Below, piece after piece: positions 1 to 10,079 of a stretch of DNA of 42,102 nt. Source of the DNA: Parashewanella hymeniacidonis (GTDB taxonomy: Bacteria; Pseudomonadota; Gammaproteobacteria; Enterobacterales; Shewanellaceae); assembly GCF_016900895.1 (NCBI RefSeq), contig NZ_JAFEUN010000028.1:1-42102 (forward strand). Direction: 5' to 3'. Under the pieces are notes generated by a model. The model ran no database searches and was not told where the DNA came from. It was given only the letters and a program-made list of their open reading frames with translations. Every line of letters starts with the position of its first letter. The first letter of the stretch is position 1. The position numbers and the translations under genes are program-made.

Positions 1-92
1 GTGTTTTGTTCAGAATCGCCATTTTATTTTGATAGTTGTCGTGGTTGACTTATTATCTCAAAAATAAAGCTTTTCTCCTCAGATTTTTCTTC

Positions 93-578
93 TTAATTTG
101 TTACCCATGTTTGATGGGTTCCAGAATCTATTCTCAGGCATCTTATACTTCTCTCTTCTAATCTTCTGATTAAAAATGGAGGAAGTTGATTGTACTTGCA
201 CCCATTTAGATTACTTAAAACATCTAAATCAGTTAAGGAATACGAGTTTTTAAAAAAACCAAAAATAGCCGTTAGACGTTGTTGACCGTCAATTACTGAA
301 TACCTCGCGATTCCATCCTCCAATTCCTCGTCAACATCAATATCTTGTGATAAATAGATAAATGGAATAGGTATATTTAATATCAAGCTTTCGATTAATT
401 TAGAGGACGCTTCGACACTCCATCGATGCTTTCGCTGGTACTCAGGATTTAGTTTTATTACATTTCGATCGATTTTTTTTACCATTGTCTCTAGATCGTA
501 TTCTATCGTCTGCGTTTTGACTGTTCGCTCTTTTGCAACTAGTTGTAGTTTTTCTAAATTTTCTGATAGGAGAGTCAT
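93..578 (-). pseudogene. DUF262 (GmrSD N-terminal-like) protein, truncated
   Basis: The 161-residue product carries the DUF262 core: NPEYQRKHRWS near residues 44-54 and the signature DGQQRLTAI near residues 97-105. DUF262 is the ParB/Srx-like nucleotide-binding domain found in GmrSD-type restriction proteins and in many standalone proteins. The start is supported by AAGGAATGAA just before the ATG. Family members continue after RIDSGTH with a conserved FERLNTG-type segment. Here that point is followed only by QTWVTN and a stop, and neither other frame restores the segment within the window. The break coincides with a 6-bp-stem hairpin at 103-119, so the 3' part was probably lost by insertion or recombination. 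The remaining domain may be inactive. Calling it DUF262 is fairly safe; calling it a defence gene would be inference. Confidence 0.7.
103..119. repeat. Hairpin at the DUF262 break point
   Basis: ACCCAT and ATGGGT form a perfect 6-bp inverted repeat around a 5-nt loop. It sits exactly where the DUF262 reading frame stops matching its family. It could be the end of a mobile element lying in 1-115; IS91/ISCR-type elements have subterminal hairpins rather than terminal inverted repeats. It could also be a chance structure. No transposase is visible, because the window ends here. Confidence 0.35.
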
Positions 579-893
579 TTCATTCCTTAATTACTTGTTA
601 GTAAGTTATATTATCTCTTAGACTGCTATTGCCATAAAGGCACAGATAATTAATGAACTTTAATCTAATTTATACATTTTTTGTATAAAACCCACAATCT
701 AAACACTACCTTAGATGTCAATTTCTAGGTAAACCCGTGCCAATTTATTAAGAGAAGAGATCAGGGAAGTTAATTCAATAAATATTTATAAGTTGATGTA
801 TTAATTTATAAATATTTATAAAAACAAGAGCAACATTTGTTTCGTGGAGTACACAAAGCACCAGCCTAATAAACTGGTGCTCCACCAAAAAGA
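579..893. other. Intergenic region between serS and truncated DUF262 gene
   Basis: No credible gene is seen in these 315 bases. They are very AT-rich. Features seen are a 7-bp inverted repeat (TTATACA/TGTATAA, 670-688), two copies of the palindrome ATAAATATTTAT near 780-830, and the serS-proximal stem-loop listed separately. The promoter of the DUF262 gene presumably lies here, but no convincing -35/-10 pair was identified. Confidence 0.5.
857..881 (-). terminator. Stem-loop downstream of serS
   Basis: AGCACCAG and CTGGTGCT make a perfect 8-bp stem with a 9-nt loop, 13 bases past the serS stop codon. The U-tract on the serS transcript side is weak (GCUUUGUGU). It is probably the end of the ftsK-lolA-rarA-crcB-serS transcript, possibly an imperfect terminator. 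Confidence 0.5.
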
Positions 894-2192
<1,299 letters not shown>

Positions 2193-2196
2193 TTAG

Positions 2197-2571
2197 TTAA
2201 ATACGAGAAATTATGAACTGCTGACCGAGATACACCATAAATAGGCAGATGCCGACATTCAGCAATACGTTTAAAAAAGCTTGGATCCATTCTCCACGTT
2301 GAAACAGCAACAGTGTTTCGTTAGAGAATGTAGAAAAGGTGGTTAACGCACCTAACATTCCAACACCAATAAAGGCTTTCAAAATATGGCTTTCATGCAT
2401 GTGTTCGCCAAAGGCGTACACAATTCCCATGAAAAACGAGCCAATGATATTTACGAGCAGTGTACCAAAAGGAAAACCAGTTCCAAACACTTGAATCATA
2501 AATAATGAGATTAAATAGCGTAAACTTGCACCAACTGCACCACCTAATGCCACGTAAACAAGATTAATCAT
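2197..2571 (-). CDS. crcB: Fluoride channel Fluc/CrcB
   Basis: This is a small inner-membrane fluoride exporter that works as a dual-topology dimer. The 124 residues form four hydrophobic segments. Family motifs are present: [11 protein letters not shown] (10-20), [14 protein letters not shown] with the conserved Asn41 (36-49), and [12 protein letters not shown] (74-85) with the Phe and Thr residues that line the fluoride path. The start codon overlaps the end of rarA by 8 bases, and AAGG lies 9 bases upstream inside rarA, which suggests translational coupling. Only one crcB copy is present, which fits the homodimeric form. No fluoride riboswitch was recognised in front of it; expression probably comes from the operon. 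Confidence 0.96.
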   Translation of the reverse strand: MINLVYVALGGAVGASLRYLISLFMIQVFGTGFPFGTLLVNIIGSFFMGIVYAFGEHMHESHILKAFIGVGMLGALTTFSTFSNETLLLFQRGEWIQAFLNVLLNVGICLFMVYLGQQFIISRI

Positions 2572-3895
2572 ATCTTTTTACCTTACTGGCTTGGTCAAGT
2601 TGTGATAATTGCTCAAGTTTTTGCTTAATGCGTTTTTCGAAACCGTGCTCGGTTGGGTGATAAAATTCAGCTTCTTTCAAGGCTTCTGGGAAATAGTTTT
2701 CACCCGCCGCATAATGATTGGGTTCGTCATGAGCGTAGCGGTATTCTTTGCCCATGCCCATTTCTTCCATCAATGTTGTTGGTGCATTACGTAAATGCAT
2801 TGGCACATCGTGATCGCCTGCTTCTCTGGCTAACGCTCTTGCAGCTTTAAATGCTACATAAGTCGAGTTACTTTTGGGGGCACTTGCTAAATAAAGTACG
2901 GCTTGTGCTATTGCCCGCTCACCTTCGTAAGGACCTACACGATGAAAGCAGTCCCACGCATTTAACGCAACAGTCATGGCATTTGGGTCGGCATTACCAA
3001 TATCTTCCGATGCAATGGCTAATAATCTTCTCGCAACATAAAGTGGATCACCACCACCCTCTAAAATTCGGCAAAACCAATATAAAGCAGCGTCAGGTGC
3101 TGAGCCTCGCACCGATTTATGAACCGCTGAAATCAGCTCATAAAATTGATCGCCTTTTTTGTCGTAGCTGGCAATTTGATGACCAGCGACTTGAATCAGC
3201 ATTTCTGAGGTTAATGGGTCACCGTCATCGACCATGTCTGCCATCAATTCGAGCAAATTGAGTGCCCTTCTGCCATCACCGTCACTCAGATTTGCCAGCT
3301 TGAGCAGTACATCATCGTCCATAACGAGGTTTCTGCCGCCTAAACCTTTGTCGGTATCGGTTAATGCACGTTGACAAAGCACTTGAATTTCATCTTCAGT
3401 GAGCTTGTTTATCAAATAAACTCTTGCCCTAGATAACAAGGCCTTATTGACTTCGAATGACGGATTTTCAGTGGTTGCGCCTATAAAAATGACAGTACCA
3501 TCTTCGATGTAAGGCAAAAACGCATCTTGCTGGCTTTTGTTGAATCGATGTACCTCGTCGACAAACAATAAGGTTTGTTGGCTACGAGATTGTGCAACTG
3601 ATTTTGCTTGCTCAATCGCCGCTCGAATTTCTTTTACACCTGATGAAACAGCAGAAATGCGCTCAACATGGGCATTAGCGTAATTAGCAATTAACTCTGC
3701 CAGTGTGGTTTTACCTGTACCCGGAGGCCCCCAAAACAACATTGAATGTGCTTTGCCGTTTTCGAGGGATTTTCTAAGCGGTTTTCCTTCACCTAAGATA
3801 TGAGACTGACCAATGTACTCCTCCAATTTTTCTGGCCGCATTCTGGCGGCCAACGGACGAAAATCTGGAGAAAAGTCGAGGGATAAATTAGACAC
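2564..3895 (-). CDS. rarA: Replication-associated recombination protein A (AAA+ ATPase)
   Basis: RarA (MgsA, of the WRNIP1/Mgs1 family) is a homotetrameric AAA+ ATPase that acts at stalled replication forks and opens duplex ends. The 443-residue product has the N-terminal signature MSNLSLDF, Walker A GPPGTGKT (56-63), Walker B LLFVDE (109-114), the sensor segment [12 protein letters not shown] (about 139-150) and the C-terminal helical and MgsA-type tetramerisation region ([13 protein letters not shown]). The start is GTG at 3893-3895, chosen because MSNLSLDF matches the E. coli N-terminus. The lolA stop lies 8 bases before it, and its own end overlaps crcB. The E. coli order lolA-rarA-serS is kept, with crcB inserted. 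Confidence 0.97.
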   Translation of the reverse strand: MSNLSLDFSPDFRPLAARMRPEKLEEYIGQSHILGEGKPLRKSLENGKAHSMLFWGPPGTGKTTLAELIANYANAHVERISAVSSGVKEIRAAIEQAKSVAQSRSQQTLLFVDEVHRFNKSQQDAFLPYIEDGTVIFIGATTENPSFEVNKALLSRARVYLINKLTEDEIQVLCQRALTDTDKGLGGRNLVMDDDVLLKLANLSDGDGRRALNLLELMADMVDDGDPLTSEMLIQVAGHQIASYDKKGDQFYELISAVHKSVRGSAPDAALYWFCRILEGGGDPLYVARRLLAIASEDIGNADPNAMTVALNAWDCFHRVGPYEGERAIAQAVLYLASAPKSNSTYVAFKAARALAREAGDHDVPMHLRNAPTTLMEEMGMGKEYRYAHDEPNHYAAGENYFPEALKEAEFYHPTEHGFEKRIKQKLEQLSQLDQASKVKRYD

Positions 3896-3903
3896 GTTTT
3901 ACT

Positions 3904-4548
3904 CTAATGCTTAGTACTTGTTTGACGTTGATCATCAATATCGACGCCTTCAGGTGGAGTAAAATCGAATAAAGAACTTTCGCTAGTCTTTAACGTTCTT
4001 TGATCGGATAAATCAAAAGTGCTGGTATTACCTTGTGCATCATGAATCACAAACTTAGAGAGCTGATCATTATCAAAGCAAGACTCTACTTTTGAAACAT
4101 TTACGTCCATCGCTTTTGGTTTAATATCAAAGCAATGTCCATGTTTAGTCACATCATAATTCGACCATGTTTTATCATCTCGATGAATTAACAGTGTCAT
4201 AGGTGATGATGCGATCGCTTGCTCAAGATTCATGACTGTCACTTCTTCTGCGAATGGATTATAAATCCAAACATTATCGCCTTTAGTGACAATCAAAGAT
4301 TCATCAGGCTGAGTGAGGTGCCAATACAATTTACTTGGCGTCGCTAATGCAAACGTCCCCTCACCTTGCTGTATAACTTTGTTATTCACATCAATAACAG
4401 TCTGCTTAAATGTAGAATGTAAAGAGGCCACATTAGCTAATTTTTGTTTCAATTGATCAGCTTCATTAGCCATACTTTGGTGTGAAAAAAATGCTCCTGA
4501 TAGTATCAAAGCTGAGCAGCAGAAACTGGTAATATTTTTTTTATTCAT
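3904..4548 (-). CDS. lolA: Outer-membrane lipoprotein carrier LolA
   Basis: LolA is the periplasmic chaperone that takes lipoproteins from LolCDE at the inner membrane to LolB at the outer membrane. The 214-residue precursor starts with a signal peptide (about residues 1-27, hydrophobic ALILSGAFF, cut near SMAN). The mature part is the open beta-barrel fold: LHSTFKQTV at its start, GEGTFALATPSKLYWH, the DNVWIYNPF segment and RDDKTWSNYDV. Its ATG directly abuts the ftsK stop codon, so the two are probably translationally coupled. Length and operon position match other gammaproteobacteria. Confidence 0.95.
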   Translation of the reverse strand: MNKKNITSFCCSALILSGAFFSHQSMANEADQLKQKLANVASLHSTFKQTVIDVNNKVIQQGEGTFALATPSKLYWHLTQPDESLIVTKGDNVWIYNPFAEEVTVMNLEQAIASSPMTLLIHRDDKTWSNYDVTKHGHCFDIKPKAMDVNVSKVESCFDNDQLSKFVIHDAQGNTSTFDLSDQRTLKTSESSLFDFTPPEGVDIDDQRQTSTKH

Positions 4549-6963
4549 TTAAAAATCCGATTTTGGTGGCGGTGGTGCTAGCACTTCTCGATTACCATTA
4601 TGACCTTGAGAACTCACAACTCCAGCTGCTTCCATTGACTCAATAATTCTTGCAGCTCGGTTATAACCAATTTTAAACTTACGTTGTACACTTGAAATTG
4701 AACCGCGACGAGTTTCTGTTACAAATGCGACCGCTTCATCATAAAGTGGATCAGTATCTTCATCTGATTCGGATGATTCGCCCGGCAATAACACTTCGCC
4801 GCCTTCACTCGATCCATTTAAAATTTCGTCAACATATTGTGGTTTACCACGTGCCTTCCAATCTGCGACGACTTTATGAACTTCATGATCATCAATAAAT
4901 GCTCCATGAACGCGCATTGGCACTGAAGTCCCCGGTGGCAGATACAGCATATCACCCATACCAAGCAGTGTTTCTGCACCTTGCTGGTCAAGAATGGTTC
5001 TTGAATCGACTCTTGATGAAACCTGAAACGCCATACGCGTTGGTACGTTGGCTTTAATTAAACCTGTGATCACATCTACTGACGGACGCTGAGTAGCCAA
5101 CACTAAATGAATACCAGCCGCACGTGCTTTTTGTGCAATACGGGCAATCAGCTCTTCGACTTTTTTACCGACTATCATAATCATGTCAGCAAATTCGTCG
5201 ACGATTACAACGATTGAAGGTGATTTTTCAAGTTCGGGCGCTGTATCATCCATACCCTCGTTTGGTTTCCATAAAGGGTCAAGTATTGGCTCACCTTCAG
5301 CTTTCGCTTTAGCCACTTTGGCGTTATAACCTTTAAGGTTGCGAACGCCAAGTGCTGACATGAGTTTGTAACGTCGTTCCATTTCGCCTACGCACCAACG
5401 AAGTGCATTCGCGGCTTCTTTCATATCGGTAACCACATCACACAAAAGATGCGGAATGCCTTCATAAACCGAAAGCTCAAGCATTTTCGGATCAATCATG
5501 ATGAAGCGAACGTCATCAGGCCCTGACTTGTAAAGTAAGCTGGTGATCATCACGTTTACACCAACAGATTTACCAGAACCTGTAGTACCCGCAACCAATA
5601 AATGTGGCATTTTACCTAAGTCAACGACAACAGGCTCACCAGCAATATCTTGACCTAACACCATTGAAAGTGTCGATTTACTTTCTTCGAAAGCAGCGCA
5701 ATCCAACACGTCACGCATGAAAACGGTTTCGCGGAATTTATTCGGCAATTCGATACCAACGTAAGGTTTACCCGGTATTACTTCGACCACACGAACACTT
5801 TCAGAAAGTAATGAACGAGCAAGATCTTTTGCTAAATTAGTAATTTTTGAAGCTTTAATGCCCGGCGCTAATTCAAGTTCAAAACGAGTAATCACAGGAC
5901 CAGGAAATACGCCTACTACTTTGGCAACAATATTAAAATCGGCTAACTTGATTTCAACCAAACGTGCAACTTGTTCTAATTCTTCTTCGCTGATTGGATT
6001 CTTTTTACGATTTGGCACATCGAGTAAAGAAATATCAGGTAACGGCGGCATATCTTTTGGTGCAACTTTATCTTCTTGTCCAGGAATGACGATGATTCCA
6101 TCAACCACTTTCGCTTTTTCATGTTTGGTTTTTACTTTCTTTACAGGGGCGTTTTCCAATTGCTGATTATCCAGTTCAACGAACTGTTCATCATCTCTTT
6201 TATTTTGAAATGCAAAAACAGGTTCAACTTTTTCTATAGTCTCAGCATCATCCAGTTCTTCAAATTGATCATCTTTGTTATTCTCTCTTGCACGTTTAAC
6301 ACGATCTACTAGCGCCATAAAACTACTGGATTCTTGTTCTGCATCGCTACTACTTCGATTAAATCTATCAGGTAAGCTAACGAGAAAATCAAATACGCTT
6401 ATCAAGCCGTGACCAATCCATTCAATGACGGTTAATACGCTTATACCAGTTAATAAAGTAAAGCCAGAGATTAAGAAACATAACAAAAGCAATGTCGTTC
6501 CAATGACATTAAAGTAACTGACCATAATATGGCCAATAACGTTACCAACTAAACCTCCAGCGGAATACTGATATATATCATCGGCGTTTAAACTGGTTAA
6601 CGTTGCGATACTAAAAAGAAGCAGGAAAAAGCCGATAAGCCTTAGCGCAACTGTGAAGTAATCGATTTCTAAAAGCCGATACGCTCTCTTAAACAACATC
6701 CAGCCCGATGCTGCAATTATCATAGGGATAAAAAATGCAACATAGCCGAAAAAATACAAAAGAATATCAGCAATCCATGCACCAAAAGGCCCTGTTACAT
6801 TGGTGACCTTTTCGCCGCTGCTTGATTGGCTCCATCCAGAATCTAGAGGATTAAAACTTGCGAGTGCAACTAAAACAAGCGTGGCAAACATGCAAGATAA
6901 AACGAGTCCACCTTCAAAAAGTCTTTGCACACCTGTTAATTTTGTTTTGGTGTTTCCCTGCAT
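4549..6963 (-). CDS. ftsK: DNA translocase FtsK
   Basis: FtsK is the septal DNA pump that moves the terminus region and activates XerCD at dif. The frame opens at a TTG at 6987, but the ATG at 6963 is preferred because [15 protein letters not shown] matches Shewanella-type FtsK; that gives 804 residues. Four membrane segments lie within about residues 18-185. An acidic and Lys-rich linker of only about 120 residues follows, much shorter than the several-hundred-residue linker of E. coli. The motor has Walker [10 protein letters not shown] (458-466) and Walker [13 protein letters not shown]. The gamma winged-helix domain that reads KOPS ends the protein ([20 protein letters not shown]). It is the first gene of the operon; no LexA box was found upstream. 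Confidence 0.97.
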   Translation of the reverse strand: MQGNTKTKLTGVQRLFEGGLVLSCMFATLVLVALASFNPLDSGWSQSSSGEKVTNVTGPFGAWIADILLYFFGYVAFFIPMIIAASGWMLFKRAYRLLEIDYFTVALRLIGFFLLLFSIATLTSLNADDIYQYSAGGLVGNVIGHIMVSYFNVIGTTLLLLCFLISGFTLLTGISVLTVIEWIGHGLISVFDFLVSLPDRFNRSSSDAEQESSSFMALVDRVKRARENNKDDQFEELDDAETIEKVEPVFAFQNKRDDEQFVELDNQQLENAPVKKVKTKHEKAKVVDGIIVIPGQEDKVAPKDMPPLPDISLLDVPNRKKNPISEEELEQVARLVEIKLADFNIVAKVVGVFPGPVITRFELELAPGIKASKITNLAKDLARSLLSESVRVVEVIPGKPYVGIELPNKFRETVFMRDVLDCAAFEESKSTLSMVLGQDIAGEPVVVDLGKMPHLLVAGTTGSGKSVGVNVMITSLLYKSGPDDVRFIMIDPKMLELSVYEGIPHLLCDVVTDMKEAANALRWCVGEMERRYKLMSALGVRNLKGYNAKVAKAKAEGEPILDPLWKPNEGMDDTAPELEKSPSIVVIVDEFADMIMIVGKKVEELIARIAQKARAAGIHLVLATQRPSVDVITGLIKANVPTRMAFQVSSRVDSRTILDQQGAETLLGMGDMLYLPPGTSVPMRVHGAFIDDHEVHKVVADWKARGKPQYVDEILNGSSEGGEVLLPGESSESDEDTDPLYDEAVAFVTETRRGSISSVQRKFKIGYNRAARIIESMEAAGVVSSQGHNGNREVLAPPPPKSDF

Positions 6964-7060
6964 CAAATCTATATGCCTTATGACCAAAAAATAAAAAATA
7001 AATCCAGTTGTTAAAGATACCAGAATACGATGAATTGTGCAGTGTTAGAGGTTCGGAGAT

Positions 7061-7097
7061 TAAAAAAACAAACAAAAAAGGGAGCATTTAGCTCCCT
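7061..7097 (-). terminator. Rho-independent terminator of lrp
   Basis: A 7-bp stem (AGGGAGC with GCTCCCT, 7079-7097) around a 5-nt loop is followed on the minus strand by a long U-rich run (TTTTTTGTTTGTTTTTTT). This is a classic intrinsic terminator about 20 bases after the lrp stop, and it separates lrp from the ftsK operon. Confidence 0.92.
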
Positions 7098-7118
7098 CGG
7101 TAAGTCTAGTGTGAATAT

Positions 7119-7622
7119 TTAATAATCAATAGTAGGATTAATTGCAATTCTACTCGACTGTTTTACTTCTTCCATAACGACATAGGTACGAGTGTCAGAA
7201 ACAGACGGAAGTTTAAGTAATGTTTCACTCAATAATCTACGGTAAGCAGACATATCTGCTACACGCGTTTTTAAAAGGTAATCGAAATCTCCTGATACAA
7301 GGTGGCACTCTTGAATGTCGTCCAATAACTGAACAGCCCGATTGAAGTCTTCAAAAACTTCTGCGCTGTCTTTCCTTAGTGTGATTTCTACGAATACTAG
7401 AAGTGATGCACCAAGATAATGCGGATTGACTAGGGCTATATATCCATTAATAAAGCCTTGCTTCTCCAATCTTTTTACACGTTCTAAACAAGGGGTAGGG
7501 CTTAGTCCGACTCTTTTAGATAGTTCCACATTAGAAATGCGGCCATCCATTTGAAGCTCATTAAGTATGTTTTTATCGATACGATCCAAGTCTTTTATAG
7601 GACTCTTTTTATTATATGACAT
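7119..7622 (-). CDS. lrp: Leucine-responsive regulatory protein Lrp
   Basis: Lrp is the global feast/famine regulator of amino-acid metabolism. The protein is nearly identical over long stretches to E. coli Lrp: KDLDRIDKNILNELQ, DGRISNVELSKRVGLSPTPC (winged helix-turn-helix), then the RAM ligand-binding domain with IQECHLVSGDFDYLLKTRV and DTRTYVVMEEVKQS. The open frame extends to 7688, but the ATG at 7622 (MSYNKKSPIKDLDRID, 167 residues) is chosen because it aligns with the E. coli start; an ATG at 7634 is the alternative. It is divergent from ald across 180 bases that hold a 20-bp palindrome. Autoregulation and control of ald are likely, from family knowledge. Confidence 0.97.
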   Translation of the reverse strand: MSYNKKSPIKDLDRIDKNILNELQMDGRISNVELSKRVGLSPTPCLERVKRLEKQGFINGYIALVNPHYLGASLLVFVEITLRKDSAEVFEDFNRAVQLLDDIQECHLVSGDFDYLLKTRVADMSAYRRLLSETLLKLPSVSDTRTYVVMEEVKQSSRIAINPTIDY

Positions 7623-7719
7623 ATTTATAACCATTGCTTCCATAAAAAAAGGTGTTTTATGCTGCAGGCATCCAAAGTTTAGCAACATAAACTACAACAT
7701 GGATACTATACTAAATCCC

Positions 7720-7739
7720 TCTGAGATAATCATCTCAGA
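7720..7739. promoter_or_regulatory. Perfect palindrome between lrp and ald (candidate operator)
   Basis: TCTGAGAT-AATC-ATCTCAGA is a perfect inverted repeat with 8-bp arms. It begins about 8 bases after a TATACT hexamer (7707-7712), so it would overlap the transcription start if that hexamer is the ald -10. No good -35 was seen. It could be an operator for Lrp or another alanine-responsive regulator, or a short 5'-UTR hairpin. Confidence 0.5.
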
Positions 7740-7802
7740 ATGACTAAAATAACAACAATTCCCCTAAAAAAGTGGGATTTTATGCAATTCGAGGCTTGAA
7801 AA

Positions 7803-8915
7803 ATGATTATTGGTGTTCCTAAGGAAATTAAGAACCATGAATACCGTGTAGGTATGGTGCCATCAAGTGTACGTGAACTAACCTTACATGGTCACTCTGT
7901 ATTTGTTGAAACGACTGCTGGTGAAGGTATTGGATTTTCAGATCAAGATTATATCAACGCAGGCGCAGAAATTTTAAAAACGGCTGATGACGTTTTTAAA
8001 CAATCAGAAATGATCGTTAAAGTTAAAGAGCCATTAGCCGTAGAGCGCGCTCGTTTACGTGAAGATCAAATCTTATTTACTTATTTACACTTAGCTCCAG
8101 ATTTACCTCAAACTCAAGATTTAGTTAATAGCGGTGCTGTATGTATCGCGTATGAAACGGTTACAGATGATCGTGGTGCACTCCCCCTTTTAGCGCCAAT
8201 GTCAGAAGTTGCCGGACGTATGTCTATTCAAGCAGGTGCGATGGCGCTTGAAAAATCTAAGAGTGGCCGCGGCATGCTTTTAGGTGGTGTACCAGGTGTT
8301 GAACCTGCTAAAGTCGTTATTATTGGTGGCGGCATGGTTGGTTGTAATGCGGCACAAATGGCTGTAGGTATGGGTGCTGACGTTACTATTTTAGATAGAA
8401 GCATTGATGCGCTTCGTCGAATCAATGTTCAATTCGGTTCAACAGTTAAAGCGGTATACTCAACAGCGGATGCTATTGAGCGTCATGTGTTAGAAGCAGA
8501 CTTAGTTATTGGTGGTGTTCTTATTCCAGGTGCAGCCGCACCAAAACTTGTCACCCGTGATCATATCTCTCGCATGAAGCCTGGCAGTGCTATTGTGGAT
8601 GTTGCAATCGACCAAGGCGGTTGTGCTGAAACTTCAAAAGCAACTACCCACCAAGACCCAACATACATTGTTGATGATGTCGTTCATTATTGTGTCGCTA
8701 ATATGCCTGGTGCAGTAGCTCGTACATCTACATTTGCACTCAATAATGCAACGCTGCCTTATATTATGAAGTTAGCGAAGATGGGTTACAAGAAAGCACT
8801 TCAATCAGATAAGCATTTATTAAATGGCCTTAACGTAATGCACGGTAAAGTAACCATTAAAGAAGTTGCTGAAGCTCATGGTATGGATTACGTACCAGCT
8901 GAACAAATGTTCTAA
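7803..8915 (+). CDS. ald: Alanine dehydrogenase
   Basis: This enzyme converts L-alanine, NAD+ and water to pyruvate, NADH and ammonium, and can run in reverse. The 370 residues match the family length. The N-terminal domain starts MIIGVPKEIKNHEYRVG and carries the catalytic pair Lys75 (VKVKEP) and His96 (TYLHLAPD). The Rossmann domain has GGGMVGCNAAQMAVGMGA (about 175-192) and ends in ILDRS. DVAIDQGG and the ANMPGAVARTST segment are also typical. GAGG lies 8 bases before the ATG. It is divergent from lrp, a common marine gammaproteobacterial arrangement that suggests Lrp-type control, and it ends at a strong terminator. Confidence 0.98.
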   Translation: MIIGVPKEIKNHEYRVGMVPSSVRELTLHGHSVFVETTAGEGIGFSDQDYINAGAEILKTADDVFKQSEMIVKVKEPLAVERARLREDQILFTYLHLAPDLPQTQDLVNSGAVCIAYETVTDDRGALPLLAPMSEVAGRMSIQAGAMALEKSKSGRGMLLGGVPGVEPAKVVIIGGGMVGCNAAQMAVGMGADVTILDRSIDALRRINVQFGSTVKAVYSTADAIERHVLEADLVIGGVLIPGAAAPKLVTRDHISRMKPGSAIVDVAIDQGGCAETSKATTHQDPTYIVDDVVHYCVANMPGAVARTSTFALNNATLPYIMKLAKMGYKKALQSDKHLLNGLNVMHGKVTIKEVAEAHGMDYVPAEQMF

Positions 8916-8933
8916 TCGTATTGAATTATTTAC

Positions 8934-8961
8934 AAAGGGAGGCTGCTGCCTCCCTTTTTTT
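8934..8961 (+). terminator. Rho-independent terminator of ald
   Basis: GGGAGGC and GCCTCCC form a perfect 7-bp stem around TGCT, extended by AAA/TTT, with a run of T's after it. It lies about 20 bases past the ald stop. Confidence 0.95.
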
Positions 8962-9041
8962 ATAAAGAATCGATTAAGGCAATCGAAATTTTTACCTTTA
9001 CCACCCTATCTAAATTCCATACAATCTCAGCAATTTGCTAA

Positions 9042-10013
<972 letters not shown>

Positions 10014-10033
10014 GCTTATTTACTATGCTTCAT

Positions 10034-10063
10034 AAAAAACGCAGCGATTAAGCTGCGTTTTTT
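10034..10063. terminator. Bidirectional terminator between trxB and the DUF3466 gene
   Basis: CGCAGC and GCTGCG form a 6-bp stem with A-runs on one side and T-runs on the other (AAAAAA...TTTTTT), so it can serve both convergent transcripts. Confidence 0.93.
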
Positions 10064-10079
10064 GTTAAAAGAAAAAAAT

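Noticed and set aside
2609-3261. Plus-strand open frames of 61 to 136 codons over rarA
   Set aside because: They lie wholly inside the strongly supported rarA gene, look compositionally unlike proteins and have no recognisable domains.
5858-6312. Plus-strand open frames over ftsK
   Set aside because: They are antisense shadows of ftsK without ribosome binding sites or family motifs.
6988-7060. LexA box upstream of ftsK, as in E. coli
   Set aside because: No CTG-N10-CAG site with a matching AT-rich core was found in the interval.
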